This document shows, one piece after another, positions 24,884 to 32,164 of a stretch of DNA of 64,000 nucleotides (position 1 is the stretch's first letter; every line of letters begins with the position of its first letter). Source of the DNA: Paenibacillus paridis (GTDB lineage: Bacteria > Bacillota > Bacilli > Paenibacillales > Paenibacillaceae); the NCBI RefSeq assembly GCF_006345825.1, contig NZ_VCIX01000092.1, forward strand, positions 744,001-808,000. The letters are read 5' to 3'. The translations under genes and the position numbers were made by a program. The notes under the pieces were generated by a model. The model saw only the letters and a list, made by a program, of their open reading frames with translations, was not told the DNA's origin and searched no databases.

Positions 24884-26383
24884 ATGAGCAACGGAGAAAC
24901 TAAAACAGACGTCATCTTAATCGGTGCCGGCATCATGAGCGCGACTTTAGGGACATTGCTGAAAGAATTAGTGCCGGAATGGAATATCAAAGTGTTTGAA
25001 AAGCTCGAAAATGCTGGAGAGGAAAGTTCTAACGAATGGAATAATGCAGGAACAGGGCATGCGGCACTGTGCGAGCTAAACTACACGGTCGAAAAACCAG
25101 ACGGATCTATAGATATTAGCAAAGCTATCCAAATTAATGAACAGTTTCAGCTTTCCATGCAATTTTGGTCTTATCTTGTAAACAAGAAGCTCATTCGTCA
25201 TCCGCAGGACTTTATCATGCCATTGCCTCATATGAGTATGGTGCAGGGGGAACAAAATGTAGCTTTCTTAAAGAAACGTTTTGACGCATTGTCCAATAAC
25301 CCTTTGTTTCAAGGGATGGAATTTTCTGATGACCCTCAAAAACTGATGGAATGGATTCCGCTTATTTTACAAGGCCGTCCATCGAATGATGCTATTGCGG
25401 CAACCAAAATTGACACGGGAACGGACGTCAATTTTGGTGCTTTAACGCGCATTTTATTTGATCACTTAAAGAGTAAAAACGTGGATATCAAATACAAGCA
25501 TAGTGTTAACAGCATTAAACGCAGCAGCGACGGCTCTTGGGAAATGAAAGTACGCAACGACAGTGGAAACGTCGAGCGCCACAATGCAAAATTCGTCTTT
25601 ATCGGATGCGGAGGAGGAAGTCTGCACTTATTGCAAAAATCCGGCATTCCTGAAGGTAAACATATTGGAGGATTTCCGGTAAGCGGGATCTTTATGGTGT
25701 GCAATAATCCGGATGTTGTAGCGCAGCATCATGCAAAAGTATACGGCAAAGCAAAGGTTGGAGCTCCTCCAATGTCTGTTCCGCATCTGGATACAAGATT
25801 TATCGAAAATAAAAAATCATTGCTGTTTGGACCGTTTGCCGGCTTCTCGCCTAAGTTTTTGAAGACGGGTTCAATGTTTGACTTGGTGACTTCCGTAAAG
25901 CCGGATAACCTTGTCACGATGTTGGCCGCAGGTGCCAAAAACATGTCATTAACGAAATACCTGATCGAGCAAGTCATGTTATCCAAAGAAAAGCGTATGG
26001 AAGAGCTGCGTGAATTTATCCCGAACGCCAAAAGCGAGGATTGGAGTTTGGTCGTGGCTGGCCAGCGTGTGCAAGTGATCAAGGATACTGAAGCTGGCGG
26101 CAAAGGTACGCTTCAATTTGGTACCGAGGTGATCAGTGCTGCTGATGGCTCGATTGCAGCGTTGCTAGGTGCATCCCCAGGAGCGTCTACGGCAGTGCAC
26201 GTTATGCTGGAGGTCATTAAGAAATGCTTCCCGCAGCATGTGAAAGAGTGGGAACCGAAAATTAAAGAGATGATTTCTTCCTATGGCGTGTCATTAATGA
26301 ATAATCCAGAGCTTCTGCAAGAAATTCAAACTTCAACGGCTGAAACGCTTGGCCTTAGCGAAAAAGAGCTGGCTTATAATTAA
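24884..26383 (+). CDS. mqo: Malate:quinone oxidoreductase
   Basis: The 499-residue protein is a full-length Mqo. It has an FAD-binding start (TDVILIGAGIMSATLGTLLKEL), the Mqo-specific block ENAGEESSNEWNNAGTGHAALCELNYT, and the C-terminal AALLGASPGASTAVHVMLEV. The enzyme is a peripheral membrane flavoprotein that oxidises malate to oxaloacetate and passes electrons to menaquinone, bypassing NAD-linked malate dehydrogenase. ATG 24884 is preferred, as AAGGATGG lies at normal distance; ATG 24875 is also in frame. It is monocistronic, with promoter at 24750 and a terminator downstream. Confidence 0.95.
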   Translation: MSNGETKTDVILIGAGIMSATLGTLLKELVPEWNIKVFEKLENAGEESSNEWNNAGTGHAALCELNYTVEKPDGSIDISKAIQINEQFQLSMQFWSYLVNKKLIRHPQDFIMPLPHMSMVQGEQNVAFLKKRFDALSNNPLFQGMEFSDDPQKLMEWIPLILQGRPSNDAIAATKIDTGTDVNFGALTRILFDHLKSKNVDIKYKHSVNSIKRSSDGSWEMKVRNDSGNVERHNAKFVFIGCGGGSLHLLQKSGIPEGKHIGGFPVSGIFMVCNNPDVVAQHHAKVYGKAKVGAPPMSVPHLDTRFIENKKSLLFGPFAGFSPKFLKTGSMFDLVTSVKPDNLVTMLAAGAKNMSLTKYLIEQVMLSKEKRMEELREFIPNAKSEDWSLVVAGQRVQVIKDTEAGGKGTLQFGTEVISAADGSIAALLGASPGASTAVHVMLEVIKKCFPQHVKEWEPKIKEMISSYGVSLMNNPELLQEIQTSTAETLGLSEKELAYN

Positions 26384-26418
26384 TTTTTCGATGCAGAGAT
26401 TTAGCAATATTAACTTAT

Positions 26419-26459
26419 AGAATCTTTGATCTATTTATAGATTGAAGGTTCTTTTTTTA
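26419..26459 (+). terminator. Terminator after mqo
   Basis: AGAATCTTTGATCTA pairs with TAGATTGAAGGTTCT through a 15-bp stem containing G-T pairs, followed by seven T residues. Confidence 0.88.
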
Positions 26460-26611
26460 AAAAATGATTCATTAGTATATTTTCCAGTATATGCTTGATT
26501 GCGATTGTGGCATTTGCGATATGCCATGCATCAGTATTCCATCCGGGTTTTGTGAAGTCCTTTTTTTGCACGGCCTTTATGTCTATAGGGACAGAATAAT
26601 GGTGCATAGTA

Positions 26612-26667
26612 AAAACAGCTGCACCGAAGGACTTCAATTCCCGTCCACGGTTGCAGCTGTTTTTTTT
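26612..26667. terminator. Strong orphan hairpin with T runs on both sides
   Basis: AAACAGCTGCA pairs with TGCAGCTGTTT across a loop of about 30 nt. It has eight T residues on the plus side and a T run on the minus side, and so could stop transcription either way. No clear gene ends here; a weak 68-codon leftward frame at 26431-26637 overlaps it. Confidence 0.65.
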
Positions 26668-26734
26668 GAGTCAATTATGCACTTTATAGAATGAGCTTGT
26701 AAAAATAACTATAGCTTCTTGAACTGAAGGTTGA

Positions 26735-26874
26735 TTTAGTGGGATTATCTCCCTCTAATTTAAGGGGTTTTGAGTTTTTGGGGCATGTAGTAGGAATTTG
26801 TCCCTTTAATTCTTGATGATATCCCGTAAATGAGGTGAAATGGTTGAATTAACGTGAGGAAATCCCATTAATTC
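26735..26874. repeat. Array of three degenerate palindromic repeats
   Basis: Within the gene-free stretch 26384-26991, three similar units of 26-30 bp lie at 26735-26762, 26787-26812 and 26845-26874. Their starts are 52 and 58 bp apart. Each has the plan TTARnGGGA...TCCCnnTAATT and is an imperfect dyad. The same unit type recurs at 62198-62391. The remainder of the stretch holds two terminators and an AT-rich hairpin near 26947-26971. Confidence 0.6.
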
Positions 26875-26991
26875 ACCTCCCTAGTGGATAACGCTTATTT
26901 AGAAGGAGTAATTCCTGTTAAATGACAACCAAGCTATATTCGCCACAAAAAAAATGAAAGCAACTCATTTCGTTATCATCTTACATTTAAA

Positions 26992-27210
26992 CTAGTTGTA
27001 CCTGTTTTCGCTGGATGACTCATTTTTGGTCTTATCTTTGTTCTTCTCGTCTTGCACTTGGATATTTAAATCCTCTACAGGTATGGCATCAACGGTTTGC
27101 TGGCTTTTGAATTTGTCGAACAAGCTTTCCTTTTCCGTTGGATACTGCTCGGGATGGTCCCGCTTACCCTTCTTCAAGTCTCCGTTTTCGTTTTTTTCGA
27201 ATTCGTTCAT
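26992..27210 (-). CDS. Small hydrophilic protein of unknown function
   Basis: The 72-residue protein is highly charged (NEFEKNENGDLKKGKRDHPEQY, then many Lys, Glu, Asp and Asn) and probably disordered, with no Cys, signal or membrane segment. GAGGCGGG lies 5 nt before ATG, so translation is likely. It follows the RidA gene by 53 nt on the same strand and may be the last gene of the amidase operon or stand alone. Such short charged proteins are common in spore formers; no function can be given. Confidence 0.65.
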   Translation of the reverse strand: MNEFEKNENGDLKKGKRDHPEQYPTEKESLFDKFKSQQTVDAIPVEDLNIQVQDEKNKDKTKNESSSENRYN

Positions 27211-27263
27211 GCTTGCCCGCCTCGTTTCCGCTTTTCCGTATCCTTACCCGTTCGCCAAGAGGG

Positions 27264-27656
27264 TTAAACATCTTCCCCGCGTTTGGATGGCGAATAAGCC
27301 ATAACTTCCATCTCAATGAGGTAAGGACCGAGCCCGCTGAATACGGTGATGCGCGCGGGGGAAGGAGCGGAAATTAAGTCCGCATACACTTCATTATAGG
27401 CAGCTTGATCCTCGATCTGGCTGAGATGTGTCGTCACCTTCACGATGTGATCCAGTGATAAGCCTGCTTCTTGTAAAATAAACTCGATATTGCGTATACA
27501 TTGTGCGGTTTGTTCGCGAATGTCACCTACAGGTTCTAGTGTTTCTGCATTTACGCCGACTTGCCCAGCCACATAAACAAAGTCGCCTGCCCGAACCGCG
27601 TGGGAGAAGGGGAGCGGGAATTTTGGAGCCTGCGGAGATGTAATAATCGTAGTCAT
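27264..27656 (-). CDS. RidA-family protein
   Basis: The 130-residue protein has the family pattern: FSHAVRAGDFVYVAGQVG near the N-terminus, IREQTAQCIRNIEFILQEAG in the middle, and PARITVFSGLGPYLIEMEVMAY at the end. The last block is where canonical RidA has the Arg that binds 2-imino acids; Arg is present in PARITV. RidA proteins hydrolyse reactive enamine and imine intermediates, and members near catabolic genes often act on aminoacrylate-type products. It lies 21 nt after the amidase on the same strand and probably removes a reactive product of that pathway. Confidence 0.9.
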   Translation of the reverse strand: MTTIITSPQAPKFPLPFSHAVRAGDFVYVAGQVGVNAETLEPVGDIREQTAQCIRNIEFILQEAGLSLDHIVKVTTHLSQIEDQAAYNEVYADLISAPSPARITVFSGLGPYLIEMEVMAYSPSKRGEDV

Positions 27657-27677
27657 AGCGAATACCTGCTTCCAGAT

Positions 27678-29051
27678 TTATTTTGTTCCATAAAATGCTG
27701 CGGTCATCCGGTGCCAATTCGTCGCTTGCTGGAACCGGTGTCCGATCGCAAGCAATTTGTCTTCACCAAGCAAAGGGCCGGCTAACTGCATTCCAATGGG
27801 CAATTGGCTTGAAGGCTCCAAGCCCATGGGTACCGTCATTGCCGGCAAGCCGGCATTCGTAAATGGACCGTTAAACATGGGGCTTCCGGTTTTGTAACCA
27901 GCCAAAGCGAGGGTCGGTGTGGAAGGTGTCAGAATGGCATCCACCTCATAAAATAAGCGCATCATATCATTTCGAAATACGGTACGTACGCGCTGCGCTC
28001 TTAAATAATCAACGGCGCTAAGCTCATACCCCAGCTCTAGCTGTTCCCGCATGGAAGGACCATATTTATCGGCATGCGTCTCGTATTTATCCATATGGTA
28101 AGCGGCTCCTTCGGCCCGCATGGTCATGCGGTGGGCAGCTATCGCTTCATCCATGCAGTCTGGCAGCTTGATCTTTTTGAACTGCACTCCCAATTGAGTC
28201 AACACTTGAATAGCGGCGTTCAGTGCCTCGGTAATCGCAGGGTCCTCGGCTACAAAGAAACTATCGGGCAAGCCGAGGACCATGCCTCTAATATCGGTGT
28301 CCAGCGCTTGAGTGAAGAAGGGGGCAGCACCGGGAAGCGTAGAAGGGTCCCGCGAATCATGCCCGGCAAGCGCCTCCAGCGTAATGGCGGTATCTTCAAC
28401 GGTTCGGGTGAAGGTGCCGATATGATCAAGCGACCAGCTGGCGTAGAACACACCGAACCGGCTGATCCGACCGAAGGTGGGCTTCATGCAGGTCAGTCCG
28501 TTATAGGCTGCCGGCCGGATGAGGGAGCCAAAGGTTTGCGTGCCAAGCGTAAAGGAGGCCATACCTGCGGCAACAGCAGCGGCCGACCCGGAGCTGGAGC
28601 CGCCAGGAGTATGGGAGAGGTTCCAGGGATTGCGTGTCGGCGGTTCGCCGCCCTGATAGGCATATTCGGTTGTGGTTGTTTTGCCAAGCAGTATGGCTCC
28701 AGCTGAGTCCAGCCGTTCAATGACAGCGGCATTAGTCGCCGGAACATATTCAGGATCTACGCTAGAACCCGCAGCCGTCCGCACCCCTTCGGTACATATG
28801 ATGTCTTTGGCTCCGTATGGGATGCCATGGAGCGGTCCGTTGTAATGCCCGTTCATAATCTGCTTCTCAGCAGCCAAGGCTGCCTTCCTCGCAGCATCGG
28901 CCGTAACGGCTGCCCAAGCTTGTATATGGTTGTTTTTCGATTCGATGCGCTCAATATAGGCTTCGGTAAGCTCTGTCGGCGACAAGCGTTTGCTTCGGAT
29001 AAGCGCTCCGGCCTCAGCCAAAGTCAGTTCATACAGTTGGGTAGATATCAT
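27678..29051 (-). CDS. Amidase (amidase signature family)
   Basis: The 457-residue protein has an intact Ser-cisSer-Lys machinery: Lys82 in PYGAKDI, the GGSSSGSAAAVA loop around residues 150-161, and nucleophile Ser176 in TQTFGSLIRPA. The latter departs from the common TDTGGS, hinting at a distinct subgroup. It hydrolyses a carboxamide to acid and ammonia; GatA, AtzE-type and allophanate hydrolases share the fold. There is no GatB or GatC nearby, so a catabolic role is likely. Its start overlaps the stop of the small gene 29048-29233 by 4 nt (ATGA), implying coupled translation. Confidence 0.88.
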   Translation of the reverse strand: MISTQLYELTLAEAGALIRSKRLSPTELTEAYIERIESKNNHIQAWAAVTADAARKAALAAEKQIMNGHYNGPLHGIPYGAKDIICTEGVRTAAGSSVDPEYVPATNAAVIERLDSAGAILLGKTTTTEYAYQGGEPPTRNPWNLSHTPGGSSSGSAAAVAAGMASFTLGTQTFGSLIRPAAYNGLTCMKPTFGRISRFGVFYASWSLDHIGTFTRTVEDTAITLEALAGHDSRDPSTLPGAAPFFTQALDTDIRGMVLGLPDSFFVAEDPAITEALNAAIQVLTQLGVQFKKIKLPDCMDEAIAAHRMTMRAEGAAYHMDKYETHADKYGPSMREQLELGYELSAVDYLRAQRVRTVFRNDMMRLFYEVDAILTPSTPTLALAGYKTGSPMFNGPFTNAGLPAMTVPMGLEPSSQLPIGMQLAGPLLGEDKLLAIGHRFQQATNWHRMTAAFYGTK

Positions 29052-29233
29052 CTGGCAAGCACTCCTCTGGCGGCGGATATTGGCATGATGTCATTGGAGA
29101 GTCGGAAGGAACGGAGAAGAAGGCGCTCTTGTTCGAAGCTTTGCCTTTCCTCGCTCGTCACATATCCGTCTTTATATTTGTTTTTCTCCTGTGCGATAAA
29201 CGCAAGGTATTCATCTTGTTGTTCGGCTTCCAT
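29048..29233 (-). CDS. 61-residue protein coupled to the amidase
   Basis: The small protein (EAEQQDEYLAFIAQEKNKYKDG... ending ISAARGVLAR) has a helical, charged N-terminal half and no membrane segment. AAAGGAG lies 8 nt before ATG. Its stop overlaps the amidase start as ATGA, and it begins 19 nt after the substrate-binding protein gene. That arrangement argues for a real gene. Size and position suggest an accessory subunit for the amidase, comparable in genetic position (not in sequence) to small subunits that partner AtzE-type hydrolases. Family not recognised. Confidence 0.75.
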   Translation of the reverse strand: MEAEQQDEYLAFIAQEKNKYKDGYVTSEERQSFEQERLLLRSFRLSNDIMPISAARGVLAR

Positions 29234-29252
29234 AGCAGGCGACTCCTTTCGA

Positions 29253-30254
29253 TTAAGGCATGAAGCTTGTATCGACCATATCCTCGTATTTCACATCAAC
29301 CTTCAAATTGCCGATAAACTTTTGCATATCGATAGCCGCTTGGAACGCTGATGGCGTGAGTGTGCCGTCCTGCGGATAAACCTTGCTGTCAATCATTCGC
29401 TGTACCGCATTTTCAACAATCGCGCTGTCGAGGTTTGGGAACTCCTTTTTGGCAACAGCCTTCGTTCCCTCTGCGTCGGAGTGAATATAATCAAGCGCAA
29501 GTTCAATGGCGTTGACCATCCGCCGGACCAGATCCGGATTTTCTTTGATGACTTTAGAGGACGTATTCAAGGTGGCAAACGCGAAGTCCGGGTAATCTTT
29601 CGTAAAGTCATATACGATTTCAAGCCCCTGCAGCAAACCTTGATCGAGCTGCGGCTCGTAGACAACGGCGATATCCGCTTTGCCTGCCAACAATGTGCCT
29701 AGCTCAGAGCCGTTTTGAACTTCGACGATGGTGACATCCTTCTCCAAGCTAATGTTATGATCGGCGAACAGCTTGCGAAGCAGGCTGTTGGAGCTCGTCG
29801 GTGCAATGCCGGTGACAATCGTTTTTCCTTTGAAGTCCTCTGCCGTTTCAATCGATGTGCCTGTGTTGGCGACAGCCCATACCGGGGCGCTGCCGGATAG
29901 GATGCTTAAGGATCGCGCATCGCCGCCCTTTGCCTTAGCGAAAGCGACATGCTCAGGCCCATGGAAGGAAAATGTGGATTCCCCTGAAATAACGGAAGCA
30001 AGAGCAGTCGGTCCGCTTCCAGCTGCCGTAATCGACGAGAGCTCAATCTGGTTTTGCTCAAGGAAGCCTTTTTCTTTGGCTACGTATAACGGGAGGTATA
30101 GCAAGTTGTGATAAACCTCTGAAACCATGATGACGTCTTTTTTGGTATCGCTTGCTGTTTCAGCATCTGGGGTTGCCTGTTCTGTACCACATGCGCTTAG
30201 GAATAAGGTGCTAATCAATAAAAGTACCAGTAGTTTTGCCGCTGTTTTTTTCAT
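29253..30254 (-). CDS. ABC transporter substrate-binding lipoprotein (SsuA/NMT1-like)
   Basis: The 333-residue protein has a lipoprotein signal (KKTAAKLLVLLLISTLFLSACG, with Cys as lipidation site). The mature part is of the NMT1/THI5-SsuA type: VYHNLLYLPLYVAKEKGFLEQNQIELSSI and ADIAVVYEPQLDQGL. Relatives bind thiamine pyrimidines, sulfonates, nitrate or riboflavin-like ligands. In this operon an amide-bearing nitrogen compound is likely. The ribosome binding site AAAGGAGA precedes ATG. It is 42 nt after the permease gene. Confidence 0.88.
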   Translation of the reverse strand: MKKTAAKLLVLLLISTLFLSACGTEQATPDAETASDTKKDVIMVSEVYHNLLYLPLYVAKEKGFLEQNQIELSSITAAGSGPTALASVISGESTFSFHGPEHVAFAKAKGGDARSLSILSGSAPVWAVANTGTSIETAEDFKGKTIVTGIAPTSSNSLLRKLFADHNISLEKDVTIVEVQNGSELGTLLAGKADIAVVYEPQLDQGLLQGLEIVYDFTKDYPDFAFATLNTSSKVIKENPDLVRRMVNAIELALDYIHSDAEGTKAVAKKEFPNLDSAIVENAVQRMIDSKVYPQDGTLTPSAFQAAIDMQKFIGNLKVDVKYEDMVDTSFMP

Positions 30255-30296
30255 TGTTGTAATCTCCTTTATGATTCAATTCGCTGGTTCGACGCA

Positions 30297-31178
30297 TTAG
30301 ACCCCGGCAGATTTATTCGAAGCCTGCGTACTATCGTTCCACGGCAATAGTTTTTTCTCGATAATGCTGACACAGGTATAGAGACAGGTCGCTACGAGCA
30401 TCAAGGTAAATACCCCAACCCATACCGCAGGCAAATTAAACAGGTTGCCTTCCACGAAGATCATATGGCCAAGTCCCTTGTTTGACGAAATGAATTCGCC
30501 ACCAACCACCGAGACAAGGGCAAGACCGATGTTAATGCGGAATGCGGAGATGATCCATGGAAGCGACGAGGGAACAATGATTTTTGTGAAGATTTGTCCC
30601 CGGTTTGCGCCAAAGGATTTCATCAAATGAATCTGCGATTGATCGATTTGATGTGTCGCCTGATAGGCGGACAATAGAGCCACGATAAAGGTAGCGACAG
30701 AAGCAAGCGCGATTTTGGAGAAAATGCCTGAGCCGAACCAAATAATGATCATTGGCGCAAGCGCGATTTTCGGTACGCCGTTCAGGGCGACGACAAAGGG
30801 ATCAATTATTCGCGACAATTTGCTGGAGAACCAAAGCAGAAGTCCGACAAGGGAGCCGAGCAGGCTGCCTGCTACAAAGCCAATAACGGTGGCATTTACT
30901 GTTGCAAACGCATCACTGACAAGCTGGCCGGATTGCAGCATGGAGAAGGCTGTCTGGACAATGGCGGAAGGGGAGCCGAGCAGAAAAGCATTAACTAGCT
31001 CCATGCGTACGGCCGTTTCCCAGACTGCGATAATAACGGCTATGATGATGAAGCGCCAGGCCATGGCGGAAGCCCATTGCCTCATAGCCGCTGCTTGTTG
31101 CGGCTTTAGCCACCGTTTCTGACTTGCGGAAACCGTTTTTGATTCTTGCAGCTTCATGCCTTGCGATGCGTTTTCCAT
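30297..31178 (-). CDS. ABC transporter permease (SsuC-like)
   Basis: The 293-residue protein has six predicted membrane segments after a charged N-terminus of about 35 residues. It has a cytoplasmic coupling segment typical of the SsuC/TauC group, with HLMKSFGANRGQIFTKIIVPSSLPWIISAFRINIGLALVSVVGGEF. Its start overlaps the ATPase stop by one base (TAATG), so the two are translated together. It forms the channel of the importer with the ATPase (31178-31990) and the binding protein (29253-30254). Confidence 0.9.
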   Translation of the reverse strand: MENASQGMKLQESKTVSASQKRWLKPQQAAAMRQWASAMAWRFIIIAVIIAVWETAVRMELVNAFLLGSPSAIVQTAFSMLQSGQLVSDAFATVNATVIGFVAGSLLGSLVGLLLWFSSKLSRIIDPFVVALNGVPKIALAPMIIIWFGSGIFSKIALASVATFIVALLSAYQATHQIDQSQIHLMKSFGANRGQIFTKIIVPSSLPWIISAFRINIGLALVSVVGGEFISSNKGLGHMIFVEGNLFNLPAVWVGVFTLMLVATCLYTCVSIIEKKLLPWNDSTQASNKSAGV

Positions 31179-31990
31179 TAGCTTGACCTCCCCATTTGAA
31201 TATCAAGCTCCGACCAGATCGTTTCGAAAAACTGCTTGAATCGGGCATCGGTTCTTGCTTTCATCGCTGAGCCATGCTCCGCGGCAAGCCCAACCTGATA
31301 AGTCTTCTTCACATAGGTGGGGCGCTTGCTCATGACGAAGACGCGGTCGGAGACGGAGATGGCTTCTTCAATATCATGCGTGATCAGCACGCCGGTTTTT
31401 CCTTCGTTTTTTAGGATGGAGAGGATCTCGTCCTCCAACACAAGCCGGGTTTGGTAATCAAGGGCTGAGAACGGCTCGTCGAGCAAGATAATATCAGGCT
31501 GAGTAACCAACGTTCGGATGAGTGCCACCCTTTGCCGCATGCCTCCGGACAGCGTAGAGGGGTAGGCCTTGGCGAAAGAGTCGAGACCGTAGCGTTCTAA
31601 ATAGGTCATTGCCAGATCGCGCCGCTCATTTCGCGGCAATCCTTTTACTTCAAGGCCAATCGTGACGTTATCCAGAATCGTACGCCATGGCAACAGCAGA
31701 TCACGCTGCATCATATAACCGACATGGCCAGTCTTGCGGCCGATCTCGTCGCCTCCTACCAGAACTTTGCCAGTGGTGGGCTCCAGCAAGCCAGCGACAA
31801 TGTTGAAAATCGTGCTTTTACCACAGCCGCTGGGACCAACGATGCTAACGAATTCCTTTTGCGGAATATCCATCGTAATGCCGGCTAATACATGAATTTC
31901 ATCACCCTCTGCGTTCATAAAGGATTTGGTGATGTCCTGTACTTGAATGGCAGGCTTTTCAATTGTAACGGGATAGGCTGCGCTGCTCAT
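31178..31990 (-). CDS. ABC transporter ATP-binding protein (SsuB-like)
   Basis: The 270-residue protein has Walker A GPSGCGKST, Q-loop MMQRDLLLPWRTILDN, signature LSGGMRQRVALIRTL, Walker B IILLDEPFSALD and the switch His in LITHDIEEA, all intact. Type and order match nitrate/sulfonate/taurine importers. ATG 31990 has GAAGGGAG at normal spacing; a TTG further out is not needed. It is the first gene of the leftward operon, and the motif GTCAG-N6-TAACAT lies 35 bp upstream. Confidence 0.92.
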   Translation of the reverse strand: MSSAAYPVTIEKPAIQVQDITKSFMNAEGDEIHVLAGITMDIPQKEFVSIVGPSGCGKSTIFNIVAGLLEPTTGKVLVGGDEIGRKTGHVGYMMQRDLLLPWRTILDNVTIGLEVKGLPRNERRDLAMTYLERYGLDSFAKAYPSTLSGGMRQRVALIRTLVTQPDIILLDEPFSALDYQTRLVLEDEILSILKNEGKTGVLITHDIEEAISVSDRVFVMSKRPTYVKKTYQVGLAAEHGSAMKARTDARFKQFFETIWSELDIQMGRSS

Positions 31991-32024
31991 ATGTTCCAAC
32001 TCCCTTCTTCCATACAATCTTTAT

Positions 32025-32041
32025 GTCAGAATTCCTAACAT
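32025..32041. promoter_or_regulatory. Candidate PucR operator upstream of the ABC/amidase operon
   Basis: The motif GTCAGAATTCCTAACAT matches two sites upstream of the pucR-like gene (33875 and 33958) at both conserved blocks, GTCAG and TAACAT, with 6 bp between. It is a near-dyad (TGTYA...TRACA). It lies 35 bp before the operon's first start codon. Confidence 0.6.
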
Positions 32042-32164
32042 GTTCTCTATGTGTCTATCATAATGATTTCAAGAGCGTCTGTCATTGGTCGAAAAAGCTA
32101 TAAACGAAATGTTAATTTAGCCGTTTTGACTAAAAACGAGTGCTTTCAAAAAATGATGCTTTCC

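Noticed and set aside
26431..26637. 68-codon leftward frame between mqo and the repeat array
   Set aside because: It starts with TTG without a ribosome binding site and overlaps strong terminator-like hairpins at both ends. Protein-like in parts, but support is too weak for a gene call.
26735..26874. Possible CRISPR array
   Set aside because: Spacing is near 55 bp, but the units are too diverged from one another, the intervals vary and no cas gene is present in the window.
28074..28706. 210-codon frame opposite the amidase gene
   Set aside because: Lies wholly antisense to a well-supported enzyme gene, lacks a ribosome binding site and has a Gly/Arg-rich composition typical of a shadow frame.
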